NCBI GenBank assembly: GCA_902494295.1
Contig: CABUSL010000002.1
Location: 1 to 45,165 of the forward strand
Direction: 5' to 3'
DNA from: an uncultured Collinsella sp.
GTDB taxonomy: Bacteria; Actinomycetota; Coriobacteriia; Coriobacteriales; Coriobacteriaceae
Length of the DNA: 45,165 nt
Part shown: piece by piece, positions 1 through 7,798 of the stretch
Layout of the letters: each line of letters opens with the position of its first letter
Position numbering within the stretch: position 1 is the stretch's first letter
Made by a program: the position numbers and the translations under genes
Notes under the pieces: model-generated
Told to the model about the DNA's origin: nothing
Seen by the model: the letters and a program-made list of their open reading frames with translations, nothing else
The model's database searches: none

Positions 1-269
1 AGAACCTCGTGCGGGATGGTGCCCTGCTCGGTCACCGGCACGTGGAACATGTTCTTCTTGGCATCGAGAGATGCCTTGGAGATGGCCATGGGCACCTCAG
101 CGGACTTGCCCATGCCAACGCCGACGTTGCCCTTGCCGTCGCCAACGACGACGAGAGCGACGAGGCTCATGCGACGACCACCCTTGACGGTCTTCGACAC
201 GCGGTTGATGTAAACGACGCGCTCCTCGAACTCGGAGGCCTCGCGCTGCTGCTTCTGATTACGAGCCAT
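1..269 (-). CDS. rpsE: 30S ribosomal protein S5 (3' end cut by window edge)
   Basis: The N-terminal 89 or so residues of S5 are visible, starting MARNQKQQREASEFEERVV and running through the conserved GDGKGNVGVGMGKSAEVP stretch of the double-stranded-RNA-binding S5 domain. S5 sits in the 30S subunit near the decoding centre and supports translational accuracy. The ATG at 269 has a GGAGG Shine-Dalgarno ten bases upstream. It follows rplR by 14 bases, as in the spc operon of most bacteria. The C-terminal half lies outside the window, so completeness cannot be judged. Confidence 0.96.
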   Translation of the reverse strand, partial: MARNQKQQREASEFEERVVYINRVSKTVKGGRRMSLVALVVVGDGKGNVGVGMGKSAEVPMAISKASLDAKKNMFHVPVTEQGTIPHEV

Positions 270-283
270 GTGCTACATACCTC

Positions 284-652
284 CTAGAACTCGAGACCGG
301 CGGCACGAGCACCGTCGGCGAGGGCCTTGACGCGGCCATGGTAGATACGGCCACCGCGATCGAAGGCGACCTTGGTGATGCCGGCCTCGATGGCGCGCTT
401 GCCAACGAGCTGACCGACCTTCTCCGCAGCCTCCTTGTTCGAGGTGTGGGTGCCCTTGAACTCGGCCTCGAGGGTCGAGGCAGAGACGAGCGTCAGGCTG
501 GAGCCCTTGCTGTCGTCGATGATCTGGGCATAGATGTTGGCGTTAGTACGGGTCACGCGAAGACGCGGACGCTCGGAGGTACCCGAGACCTTGCCGCGAA
601 CACGACGCTGACGACGCTTGAGGCCTTCCAGCTTCGCCTTATGCTTGTTCAT
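284..652 (-). CDS. rplR: 50S ribosomal protein L18
   Basis: A 122-residue protein with the L18 start MNKHKAKLEGLKRRQRRVR and the conserved C-terminal VAFDRGGRIYHGRVKALADG. L18 binds 5S rRNA in the central protuberance of the 50S subunit. Length is typical. The ATG at 652 has an AGGAG Shine-Dalgarno eight bases ahead. It lies between rplF and rpsE in the standard spc order. The 75-base gap to rplF holds a perfect 8-bp hairpin (681-702). Confidence 0.97.
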   Translation of the reverse strand: MNKHKAKLEGLKRRQRRVRGKVSGTSERPRLRVTRTNANIYAQIIDDSKGSSLTLVSASTLEAEFKGTHTSNKEAAEKVGQLVGKRAIEAGITKVAFDRGGRIYHGRVKALADGARAAGLEF

Positions 653-680
653 ACGTAAACTCCTAAAAAGGTTGATCTTG

Positions 681-702
681 CCAGCACCTGACGGGGTGCT
701 GG
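681..702 (-). other. Intra-operon hairpin between rplF and rplR
   Basis: CCAGCACC (681-688) and GGTGCTGG (695-702) form a perfect 8-bp stem with a 6-base loop in the rplF-rplR gap. No T tract follows on either strand, so it is unlikely to be a full terminator. It may be an mRNA processing or stability element, or an attenuator. Confidence 0.5.
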
Positions 703-727
703 TCTTATGCGAGTGGGTCGGTTACGA

Positions 728-1264
728 CTACTTGGCGGCCTTACCCAGCTTGCGGCGGATGTGCTCGCCAACGTAGTGGATACCCTTGCCCTTGTAAGGC
801 TCGGGAGGACGATGGCCGCGGATCTCAGCGGCGATCTGACCGACCTGCTGCTTGTTAATACCCTTGACGTTCACGTGGGTGTTGTCGGGAACCTCGAAGG
901 TGATGCCCTCGGGAGCCTCGACGATCACGGGGTGCGAGAAGCCCAGGGAGAACTCGAGGTTCTTGCCCTTCTGCTGCACGCGGTAACCGACGCCGGCGAG
1001 CTCGAGCTTCTTCTCGAAGCCCTCGGAAACGCCAACAACCATGTTGTGGATGAGGGCGCGGGTGAGGCCGTGGCGGGCACGGGTCTCACGCTCGTCGTCG
1101 GGACGGGAAACGGTGAGGACGTTGTCCTCGACGTTGATAGCGAGCTTCTCAAAGACATCGAGCTCGAGCTGGCCCTTGGGGCCCTTGACGACAACGTTGT
1201 TGCCGCTGACTGCCACTTCGACTCCGGCGGGAATCTGGACAGGCTTATTACCGATACGAGACAC
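728..1264 (-). CDS. rplF: 50S ribosomal protein L6
   Basis: A 178-residue L6 beginning MSRIGNKPVQIPAGV, with the C-terminal signature PPEPYKGKGIHYVGEHIRRK. L6 binds 23S rRNA near the factor-binding site of the 50S subunit. The start is a GTG at 1264 with an AGGAG Shine-Dalgarno seven bases ahead; the next in-frame ATG would delete the conserved N terminus. Length is normal and the position between rpsH and rplR is canonical. Confidence 0.97.
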   Translation of the reverse strand: MSRIGNKPVQIPAGVEVAVSGNNVVVKGPKGQLELDVFEKLAINVEDNVLTVSRPDDERETRARHGLTRALIHNMVVGVSEGFEKKLELAGVGYRVQQKGKNLEFSLGFSHPVIVEAPEGITFEVPDNTHVNVKGINKQQVGQIAAEIRGHRPPEPYKGKGIHYVGEHIRRKLGKAAK

Positions 1265-1297
1265 GGTGATCTCCTTTCCTTCTACCTACCGAGCGAA

Positions 1298-1696
1298 TTA
1301 CCAGACGTAAGCGATGATCTCGCCGCCGACGTTGTGCTTGCGAGCATCGCGGTCGGTCATGACGCCATGGCTGGTGGAAATAATGGCGGTACCAAGGCCA
1401 CCGCGGACGCGGGGCATGTCGGCAACGCCGGTGTACTTACGCAGGCCCGGCTTGGAAATGCGGCGGATGCCGTTGATGACCTTAGCCTTCTTGGGACCAT
1501 ACTTAAGCGTGATGTGCAGAGTCTTCTGGGGAACGGTGTCCTCGACATCGTAGCCCTCGATGTAGCCCTCCTCGTGCAGAACACGAGCGATCTCGACGAG
1601 CTTCTTGCTGCTCGGCATGGAGACCGTGGCCTTGTTCACAGAGTTAGCGTTACGGATGCGCGTAAGCATATCTGCGATCGGGTCTGTAAGGTTCAT
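1298..1696 (-). CDS. rpsH: 30S ribosomal protein S8
   Basis: A 132-residue S8 starting MNLTDPIADMLTRIRNAN and ending with the S8 signature GVMTDRDARKHNVGGEIIAYVW. S8 binds the central domain of 16S rRNA; in E. coli it is also the translational repressor of the spc operon. The ATG at 1696 has a GGAG Shine-Dalgarno. The gap to rpsZ upstream is 119 bases, long for this operon, and contains an imperfect hairpin around 1737-1760. Confidence 0.97.
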   Translation of the reverse strand: MNLTDPIADMLTRIRNANSVNKATVSMPSSKKLVEIARVLHEEGYIEGYDVEDTVPQKTLHITLKYGPKKAKVINGIRRISKPGLRKYTGVADMPRVRGGLGTAIISTSHGVMTDRDARKHNVGGEIIAYVW

Positions 1697-1815
1697 ACAG
1701 ATTCTCCTTCGTTCTTGATGAACACGTGCTCTTGGTTCTTCGCCGCCCTTAACGGCAAAGCCTTTTTAGCGCGTTTTCCCTGTTCCAAACTGATGCTTGA
1801 AACGCTGGTAGTGAC

Positions 1816-2001
1816 TTACCAGCTGGCCTTCTTAACGCCGGGAAGCTCGCCCTTGAGTGCAAGCTCGCGGAAGCAGACACGGCACAGGCCGAACTTGCGG
1901 TACACAGAGTGCGGACGGCCGCAGCGCTGGCAGCGCGTGTACTCACGAGTAGAGAACTTCTGCTTGCGATTGCACTTGACGATCATCGATGTCTTAGCCA
2001 C
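1816..2001 (-). CDS. rpsZ: 30S ribosomal protein S14 type Z (zinc-binding form)
   Basis: A 61-residue S14 of the short, zinc-binding type. Cysteines at 24, 27, 40 and 43 form the two CxxC pairs (CQRC and CRVC), and the protein ends LPGVKKASW. S14 helps assemble the 30S head. The start is a GTG at 2001 with a GAGGAGG Shine-Dalgarno. Its position between rplE and rpsH is standard. The four-cysteine form requires zinc; a zinc-free paralog, if present, lies outside this window. Confidence 0.97.
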   Translation of the reverse strand: MAKTSMIVKCNRKQKFSTREYTRCQRCGRPHSVYRKFGLCRVCFRELALKGELPGVKKASW

Positions 2002-2080
2002 TTATATCCTCCTCACATAGAGTATTGTTCGCCCCAAGCGCCGCCCCCTTGTGGGAACGGCGCTTATAGGGCAGGTGAAC

Positions 2081-2638
2081 CTATTTCTTGAACGGGAAAC
2101 CGAAGGCGTCCAGAAGGGCCTTGGCCTCCTCATCGGTGTTGGCGGTGGTCACGAAAGTGATGTCCATACCACGCTGGTGATCGACGGAGTCGAAGTCGAT
2201 CTCGGGGAAGATGAGCTGCTCGGTGACGCCCATGGAGAAGTTACCACGGCCGTCGAAGCTCTTGGCGGAGATGCCGCGGAAGTCGCGGATACGGGGGATC
2301 GCGACGGAGGTCAGACGATCGAAGAACTCCCACATACGGTCGCCACGCAGGGTAACCTTGCAGCCGATCGGCATACCAGCGCGCAGGCGGAAGGTAGCGA
2401 TGGACTTGCGGGCACGGGTGATCATCGGCTGCTGGCCGGTGATGGCGCGCAGGTCGCGCACGGCACCGTCGATGGCCTTGGAATCGGTAGCGGCCTCGCC
2501 GACACCCATGTTCACGACGATCTTCTCAAACTTGGGGATCATCATGACGTTCTCGTACTGGAACTTGTCCTGAAGCTGCTGCTTGACCTCGTTGTTGTAC
2601 TTGGTCTTCAGACGCGGCACATACTTCTCTTCTGCCAT
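2081..2638 (-). CDS. rplE: 50S ribosomal protein L5
   Basis: A 185-residue L5. It carries VVNMGVGEAATDSKAIDGA and the QQPMITRARKSIATFRLR stretch of the family, and ends LLDAFGFPFKK. L5 contacts 5S rRNA and the P-site tRNA. The ATG at 2638 has an AAGGAG Shine-Dalgarno. In nearly all bacteria L24 (rplX) lies directly upstream; here rplX is about 28.8 kb away at 31410, and rplE is instead preceded by a non-coding leader with its own promoter-like sequence. It therefore becomes the first gene of the distal half-operon. Confidence 0.97.
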   Translation of the reverse strand: MAEEKYVPRLKTKYNNEVKQQLQDKFQYENVMMIPKFEKIVVNMGVGEAATDSKAIDGAVRDLRAITGQQPMITRARKSIATFRLRAGMPIGCKVTLRGDRMWEFFDRLTSVAIPRIRDFRGISAKSFDGRGNFSMGVTEQLIFPEIDFDSVDHQRGMDITFVTTANTDEEAKALLDAFGFPFKK

Positions 2639-2775
2639 TGTTCACTCCTTCTTGGGGTTTTAAGCACGGGGCGTGGCCACGATGGGTTGTCCTCGTGCCT
2701 CCTGGCTGCATCCGCGCCGCTCATGGCATTTTGCGGTTTGGACTCGACGCAGCAGGAGCCGACAAAACAATCGGT

Positions 2776-2804
2776 ACTATACGCGCATCGGGAGCGTATT
2801 TCCA
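2776..2804 (-). promoter_or_regulatory. Candidate sigma-70 promoter for the rplE half-operon
   Basis: On the minus strand TGGAAA (2799-2804, four of six matches to TTGACA) is followed after 17 bases by TATAGT (2776-2781, five of six matches to TATAAT). A start near 2769 would give a leader of about 130 bases before the rplE ATG at 2638. This is the only good promoter match seen in the 311-base gap 2639-2949, and it would explain how the distal ribosomal genes are expressed once cut off from rplX. Confidence 0.45.
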
Positions 2805-2861
2805 GAAAAACCTCGTCTGCCTGCACAACTCCACAACTCCCCCGCACAAATGGGTCCCAAA

Positions 2862-2936
2862 AAGCAGTTGCGGTGAAATAGGGACTGTTTGGCGGCCTAA
2901 CAGGCTTAAACAATCCTTATTTCACCGCAACTGCTT
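2862..2936. repeat. Long inverted repeat (29-bp arms) beside the rplE junction
   Basis: Arms 2862-2890 and 2908-2936 pair over 29 positions with two mismatches. The 17-base loop contains a further GCCT-AAC-AGGC stem (2895-2905). It starts 14 bases after the xdhC stop and lies 224 bases before rplE, so it sits at the boundary between the catabolic block and the ribosomal genes. There is no T tract. It could be a mobile palindromic repeat, an insulator or a processing signal. Confidence 0.75.
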
Positions 2937-2949
2937 GTTGGGGATGCGA

Positions 2950-3993
2950 TTAGCGCTTGCGGGGGACGAGTTTGGTGCGGCGCAGGTGGATCATCTCGGC
3001 GGCGATGGAGATGGCGATCTCCTCGGGGTCCTCGGCCTCGATGGCAACGCCGATCGGAAGGTGCAGCTCGTCGATCTGGTCCTGCGTAAAGCCTTCCTGC
3101 TCCAGGCGGGCACGCACAAAGGCCGTCTTGCGGCGCGAGCCCAGACAGCCCAGGTAGGCAGGCTTGGCGCGCATGGCCTGAATCACCACGTCGATATCGG
3201 ACTTGTGACCCGCCGTGGCGACGACCACCAGGTCGCGCGGGCCGATGGGGCACAGCTCGCTCAGGTTCTTGTAATCGACCAAGCGACGATCGTAGACACC
3301 GGGCACCCAATCGGGGGTCAGCGTGCCGGGGCGGTCGTCGCACGCCACGACGGCAAAGCCCGCCGCCGTGAGCACCCGCGCCGTCGCGGCGCCCACGTGG
3401 CCGCAGCCAAAGATATAGGTCAGGCCCTCGGGGCAGAGCGTCTCGATGTGCGCGGGAGGAATCTCGGAGGCGGCGTTTGTATAGGTAACCTTACTCCCCT
3501 CCTCCACCAGCGAAAGCCCGGGGCAACCCGCAATGGTGCGGCGCGATTCCTCGCCATGGTATTCAGTAGCGTCGCTTTCGAGCGCGCTTGCGATAAACGG
3601 CTCAAAGTCGATGACGAAGTCGCCGATACGTCGATACGTCAAGACGTCGGCAATTTCCTGGAACAACTGTGCCTGGATCGCATCCAGATGCAGATAGCAC
3701 AGGCAGATGGCTCCGCCGCAGATCATGCCGGTATCGGAGTTCTCGCCGCCCATGGTGTAGCGGACCAGACGCGATTGGCCCCCGGCCAGCAGCTCGCGAG
3801 CTTCGTCCAGCGCAAAGAGTTCGATCTTGCCGCCGCCGATAGTGCCAGCCTGGCTGCCATCGGCGAAGACAGTCATCCATGCGCCCACACCGCGCGGTGA
3901 CGACCCCGCCGTACCGGCCACGACCACGAGCTCGCATGTCTTACCAGCCTTCAGAGCGCCAAGCGCCGCATTCACCACATCGAGCTTTTCCAT
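2950..3993 (-). CDS. xdhC: XdhC/CoxI-family molybdenum hydroxylase maturation protein
   Basis: A 347-residue XdhC/CoxI protein. The N-terminal domain carries GTAGSSPRGVGAWM and GTIGGGKIE, typical of the family. The C-terminal part is a Rossmann fold starting YIFGCGHVGAATARVL. XdhC proteins bind molybdenum cofactor and help insert its sulfurated form into xanthine dehydrogenase-type enzymes. The ATG at 3993 has a GGAGG-containing leader; the gene begins nine bases after the yqeB stop, so the two are co-transcribed. The context predicts that it serves the XdhD-type enzyme at 14531-17308. The symbol rests on family membership. Confidence 0.85.
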   Translation of the reverse strand: MEKLDVVNAALGALKAGKTCELVVVAGTAGSSPRGVGAWMTVFADGSQAGTIGGGKIELFALDEARELLAGGQSRLVRYTMGGENSDTGMICGGAICLCYLHLDAIQAQLFQEIADVLTYRRIGDFVIDFEPFIASALESDATEYHGEESRRTIAGCPGLSLVEEGSKVTYTNAASEIPPAHIETLCPEGLTYIFGCGHVGAATARVLTAAGFAVVACDDRPGTLTPDWVPGVYDRRLVDYKNLSELCPIGPRDLVVVATAGHKSDIDVVIQAMRAKPAYLGCLGSRRKTAFVRARLEQEGFTQDQIDELHLPIGVAIEAEDPEEIAISIAAEMIHLRRTKLVPRKR

Positions 3994-4002
3994 TGCCGCC
4001 TT

Positions 4003-4797
4003 CTATCCTCCAAAGACATCGGTGAGCATGGCGAGCGCCTCGAGCACGCCGCCGCCGACCGATGTCGCCTTGTCCGAAATATAGTTGATGTAGCTGGCAT
4101 CACCGCGCGGGTCGACATCGGCGCACTTAAAGCCCTCGGTGACTTGAACGCCATTTGCCAAAAGGCCGCGCAGACAGCCGTCAATCGTCGTGAACATGGG
4201 AGTATCACCCGCATACCCGATCACGTCTCCGGCGCTCACGATATCGCCGATCGCATGGTCGGACCTAAACACACCGGCGGCGGGGCTGTGGATAACACGT
4301 TCCTTGCCGTATCCGGCGATGATACCCGGCACGCCCGTGTTGGGCTGGGGTGAGCCCTGGGTGATGACGCGGCCCAAAAAATGCCCGCGCATAGTCTCGA
4401 CCACGGCATCGCAATCAACCGGCGCGGTAAAGCCCGGCCCCACGGCGATGACGACAGGCGCCATATCGCGCGTGGTGCCCAAGTTGCGCTTGGCCAGAAT
4501 CGCGTCTACCACGGCCGCGGGCTTAAGCTCGCCGAGCATCTGTGCCTGGGGGTCCACCACCACGGCGACATCCCCCTCCTCGGTAATCGCCAGCGCCTCG
4601 GCCGGCGTCTGCGCCAAGCGGGCGCGAATACCCTCGACCTCGACCTCGCCCAAGCGAATGGCCTCGCAAAAACTGATCGTGCGACGGATGCACGTGGGGA
4701 CCGCGATATCGGCCATGACGACCGACGCGCCGGCGCGCACCAGACGAGCAGCCACGCCCGTGGCGATATCGCCTGCGCCGCGAACATAAACGAGCAT
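4003..4797 (-). CDS. yqeB: YqeB, selenium-dependent molybdenum hydroxylase accessory protein
   Basis: A 264-residue protein starting MLVYVRGAGDIATGVAARL, with a Rossmann-like GAGDIATG motif, and matching the EF2563/YqeB selenium-dependent molybdenum hydroxylase family. YqeB is a genomic marker of enzymes that carry a labile, non-selenocysteine selenium atom at the Mo centre; its exact chemistry is unproven. The ATG at 4797 has a GGAGG Shine-Dalgarno. It is transcribed with xdhC and diverges from yqeC across about 100 bases. Length is close to that of E. coli YqeB in the catalytic part, although the E. coli protein is longer. Confidence 0.85.
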   Translation of the reverse strand: MLVYVRGAGDIATGVAARLVRAGASVVMADIAVPTCIRRTISFCEAIRLGEVEVEGIRARLAQTPAEALAITEEGDVAVVVDPQAQMLGELKPAAVVDAILAKRNLGTTRDMAPVVIAVGPGFTAPVDCDAVVETMRGHFLGRVITQGSPQPNTGVPGIIAGYGKERVIHSPAAGVFRSDHAIGDIVSAGDVIGYAGDTPMFTTIDGCLRGLLANGVQVTEGFKCADVDPRGDASYINYISDKATSVGGGVLEALAMLTDVFGG

Positions 4798-4826
4798 TCC
4801 CGGGGCACCTCCCTGTGCTACGGTTT

Positions 4827-4860
4827 ATCAGAGCAAAAGCGGTTCTGCCGCTACTCTGAT
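4827..4860. promoter_or_regulatory. Nested palindrome in the yqeB-yqeC divergent promoter region
   Basis: ATCAGAG (4827-4833) pairs perfectly with CTCTGAT (4854-4860), and inside it AGCGG (4838-4842) pairs with CCGCT (4848-4852). It occupies most of the 101-base gap between the divergent starts of yqeB (4797) and yqeC (4899). The position suggests an operator or an RNA structure that controls the accessory genes. It is too small to be a molybdenum-cofactor riboswitch. Confidence 0.5.
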
Positions 4861-4898
4861 GATTATTTCTTATCGCAGCATTATACGGCGGTGAACAG

Positions 4899-5660
4899 AT
4901 GGAAACGATAAACGGCGGCCTTGCCTCCACGCTCAAGATTGAGCCGGGCATCACCGCGATTATCGGCAGCGGTGGCAAGTCGACCCTGCTAAAGACGCTC
5001 GGCCTTGAGCTTATGCGCGCCGGCGGCCGCGTGCTCCTCTGCACCACCACGCACATGTTTCCCGTCGCCGGCGTGCCATGGGACGGGTCGAGTCGTCGCT
5101 TGGACGCAGCACCTTGGAAGCCGGGCGCCCTGCATGTTCCTGGCTGCACCTGCGAGGCCTGCTCGGGGCTTGTGCGGGGAAGCATCTGCCAAGCTGGTGT
5201 CTTGGACTCCGAGACGGGCAAGCTCTCCTCCCCTGCCGAGGCGCTCGGCCAGCTGGCGCAGCGCTTTGACTACGTCCTGGCCGAGGCGGACGGCAGCAAG
5301 CGACTTCCGCTCAAGGCGCACGCCGCCTGGGAGCCGGTCGTTCCCGCCGGCACAACCAGCATCGTCTGGATCGTCGGCGCCTCGGGGCTGGGCAAGCCCG
5401 TCGCCGAGGTTGTCCACCGCCCCGAGCTCTTTTGCGAGCGTTGCGGCTGCGAGCTCACCGACATCGCCACGCCCGAGCGCGTCGCCCAGGTGCTCAATGC
5501 CGAGATGCAGGCGCTGGAACTCAGCACCGCACGCATCATGCTCAACCAAGTCGACACGCTCAGCGACCCCACGATGGCCGACCGCTTCGAGGCAGCTCTC
5601 GGCCGCCCCGTCGTCGCCAGCAACCTCCAGGGGCAGCTAATTTGGCGTCGTCCCCGTTAG
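4899..5660 (+). CDS. yqeC: YqeC, selenium-dependent hydroxylase accessory protein
   Basis: A 253-residue protein with a Walker A-like GSGGKST at residues 23-29 and CTTTHMF shortly after, as in the YqeC family. YqeC is found with YqeB wherever a selenium-dependent molybdenum hydroxylase is predicted; it is thought to be an NTP-binding accessory factor. It is the only gene of the enzyme cluster on the plus strand. Its TAG stop overlaps the TAA stop of the convergent hyuA (5657-5660), so no space remains for a terminator. The Shine-Dalgarno before ATG 4899 is weak. Confidence 0.85.
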   Translation: METINGGLASTLKIEPGITAIIGSGGKSTLLKTLGLELMRAGGRVLLCTTTHMFPVAGVPWDGSSRRLDAAPWKPGALHVPGCTCEACSGLVRGSICQAGVLDSETGKLSSPAEALGQLAQRFDYVLAEADGSKRLPLKAHAAWEPVVPAGTTSIVWIVGASGLGKPVAEVVHRPELFCERCGCELTDIATPERVAQVLNAEMQALELSTARIMLNQVDTLSDPTMADRFEAALGRPVVASNLQGQLIWRRPR

Positions 5661-7024
5661 CGGGGGACGTAGCGGCCGGGCTGGGCTCCAGTGGGCTCGC
5701 CGTCGCGCGCTGCCAGCACGCCGTTGACGTAAACAGCCTTGGCGCGGCCATGTGCCTCAAAACCCTCGAGCGGCGTGTAGTCCACAGCCTGATGCTGCGT
5801 CGCCGCGCTAATGGTCCAGCGCGCCTTGGGATCCCACACGCACACGTCGGCATCGGCGCCCTCGGCAAGACAGCCCTTGCGCGGATACATGCCAAAGACG
5901 CGCGCCGGGTTCTCGCTCATCAAGCGGCACAGATCCTCGGGTCCCAGCTGGCCCTCAAAGCTCGTGGCAATCGCGACGGGACGATGCTCCACGCCGGGCC
6001 CGCCGTTGGGAATCGCGCGGAAATCATCGCGTCCGCGGTCCTTTTGCCCGTGCAGGTTAAAGCTGCAATGATCGGTCGCAATAGTATCGATCTCGCCGGC
6101 CACAAGCGCCTCGCGCAGCGCGGCACGGTCGCCGGCATGGCGCAGTGGCGGGCTCATCACATACTTGGCACCCGCAAAGCCGTCCTCGCCCTGCTCCAAG
6201 TAGCAAGTATCGTCGAGCATCAGATACTGAGGGCAGGTCTCGACATAAATGTTCTTCTGCCCGCGCGCTTTGGCAGCGCGAATGGCCTCGAGCCCCAGCT
6301 TGGTCGAAAGGTGCACCACATTGACTGGAGCGTCCCCGGCTAAGTGCGCCAGATACAGCAGACGACTCACGGCCTCGGCCTCGCACACGTCCGGACGGCT
6401 GAGCGCATGCCCCTCGGGCCCATGAATCCCCTGCTCGTACACGCGCTTCTGCAGTTCATTCACCAGCGTACCGTTCTCGCAATGCACGCAGAGCATGCCG
6501 CCCACGCGCTTGAGTTCCTCCAGCACCTCGAGCGTCTCGGCGTCGTCCAGGCGCAGGTGGTCATAGGCAAAGTAGGTCTTGAACGACGACACGCCCGCCT
6601 CGCGCATGGCCGAAAGATCGGCGCGGTTGCGTTCATTCCACTCGGCGAGTGCCATATGAAACGCGTAGTTGGCCGTGCAGGTTCCGTCGGCGCGGCGATG
6701 CCACTCGGCCAAGGCATCGGGCATGGTCACGCCGCGATCGGCCGTCGCGTAGTCCACGATGGTCGTCGTACCGCCGCAGGCAGCCGCACGCGTACCGGTC
6801 TCAAAGCTATCGGCCGTCCAATCCATGCCAGTCCAGCACTGCATGTGCGTGTGGCCGTCGATAAAGCCGGGGAACACCCAACAGTCGGTGGCGTCCTGGA
6901 CGGTATCGCCCTCACCCGGCTCGATTGCCGCGGCAATCCGCACAATCTTATCGCCCTCCATGGCAAGATCGGCGCGGCGAAGCCCCTGGGGCGTCACGAG
7001 CGCGCCGTTTTTGATGATGTTCAT
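5657..7024 (-). CDS. hyuA: D-hydantoinase/dihydropyrimidinase-type amidohydrolase
   Basis: A 455-residue amidohydrolase. The metal motif GHTH (H58, H60), the presumed carboxylated lysine in SSFKTYFAY (K149), VHCEN near residue 181 and the later IATDHCSFN aspartate are all present, so a dinuclear metal site is expected. Family members open hydantoin, dihydropyrimidine or related cyclic amide rings; E. coli hyuA (ygeZ) has the same neighbours. The ATG at 7024 has an AAGGAG Shine-Dalgarno and starts ten bases after mocA. In this cluster the likely role is ring opening of a purine-derived intermediate, which is inferred. Confidence 0.85.
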   Translation of the reverse strand: MNIIKNGALVTPQGLRRADLAMEGDKIVRIAAAIEPGEGDTVQDATDCWVFPGFIDGHTHMQCWTGMDWTADSFETGTRAAACGGTTTIVDYATADRGVTMPDALAEWHRRADGTCTANYAFHMALAEWNERNRADLSAMREAGVSSFKTYFAYDHLRLDDAETLEVLEELKRVGGMLCVHCENGTLVNELQKRVYEQGIHGPEGHALSRPDVCEAEAVSRLLYLAHLAGDAPVNVVHLSTKLGLEAIRAAKARGQKNIYVETCPQYLMLDDTCYLEQGEDGFAGAKYVMSPPLRHAGDRAALREALVAGEIDTIATDHCSFNLHGQKDRGRDDFRAIPNGGPGVEHRPVAIATSFEGQLGPEDLCRLMSENPARVFGMYPRKGCLAEGADADVCVWDPKARWTISAATQHQAVDYTPLEGFEAHGRAKAVYVNGVLAARDGEPTGAQPGRYVPR

Positions 7025-7033
7025 AATTGCTCC

Positions 7034-7648
7034 TTATTGATTGATGCAGTTGGCCACGCGATCAAAATACGAGCAGGCGGCGATATGCTCCGTTATGCGT
7101 TGCTGTCCCTTGGCGGTATCGACGTCCCACAGCTCGTAGGCACGCGCCTCGACCAGCACCACGTCGGTACGGTCCTTGAGGATCGAACCGCCGCCGTCCT
7201 TGCCCTCAAGACACATAAGCGCATCGAACAGTTCCGCCGGAAAGAGCACCGGGCTCGAAGGCTCACCGTTGCACGCAAGACGCACCGGATGTTTGCGGCC
7301 ACACTCGTCAAACGCACGAACCATAGCCTCAAAAGAACCCGAACTCACGAGCGGCTGGTCGCCCGGCAAAAAGAGGCAACCTTTCCAGTTGCGTTCGACT
7401 CCCCACGAAAGGCCCGCACGGACGCTTTCGCTGCGCAGCTCGCCATCGTGCAGCACGCACGGGCAATGCTTGTCCTCGCAAATCTGGGCGACCTCGGGCC
7501 AACGCGTCGAAACCACGACGTCAAAGCCCCGGGGAACCGAATCGATGGTCCGGGCAATCAGCGGCTCGCCATAGATATCGGCAAGCATCTTGTTGGAGCC
7601 AAACCGCTTGCCCTCGCCCGAAGCCATAATGACGCATCCAAGTTTCAT
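7034..7648 (-). CDS. mocA: MocA-type molybdenum cofactor nucleotidyltransferase (YgfJ)
   Basis: A 204-residue NTP transferase. It starts MKLGCVIMASGEGKRFGSNK, which includes the nucleotide-binding GEGKRFGSNK loop, and has FLPGDQPLVS, the metal-binding GDxP motif. MocA adds CMP to molybdopterin to give the cytosine dinucleotide cofactor used by xanthine dehydrogenase-type enzymes. The start at 7648 was chosen over an upstream ATG at 7702 because of its GGAGG Shine-Dalgarno and because homology begins at MKLG. It corresponds to ygfJ/mocA of the E. coli cluster and is joined to hyuA. Confidence 0.83.
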   Translation of the reverse strand: MKLGCVIMASGEGKRFGSNKMLADIYGEPLIARTIDSVPRGFDVVVSTRWPEVAQICEDKHCPCVLHDGELRSESVRAGLSWGVERNWKGCLFLPGDQPLVSSGSFEAMVRAFDECGRKHPVRLACNGEPSSPVLFPAELFDALMCLEGKDGGGSILKDRTDVVLVEARAYELWDVDTAKGQQRITEHIAACSYFDRVANCINQ

Positions 7649-7735
7649 GGTGATACCTCCCCTGAAACCATCGTACCCATAACTCGCGCCGCGGGCATCC
7701 ACATCGAAAGCGCTTATCCCGCACGCCCGCGATGC

Positions 7736-7775
7736 AAAAAAGGGGCACCCCGCCGGTTGGCAGAGCGCCCCCTTT
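7736..7775 (-). terminator. Intrinsic terminator after ygeW
   Basis: On the minus strand a GGGGGCGC-rich arm and a GTGCCCC arm form a stem followed by TTTTTT (7736-7741). It lies 24 bases past the ygeW stop and ahead of mocA. It would separate the ygeX-ygeY-ygeW unit from the mocA-hyuA unit. Confidence 0.75.
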
Positions 7776-7798
7776 ACACGGCTTACCTCAGCCCGGCT

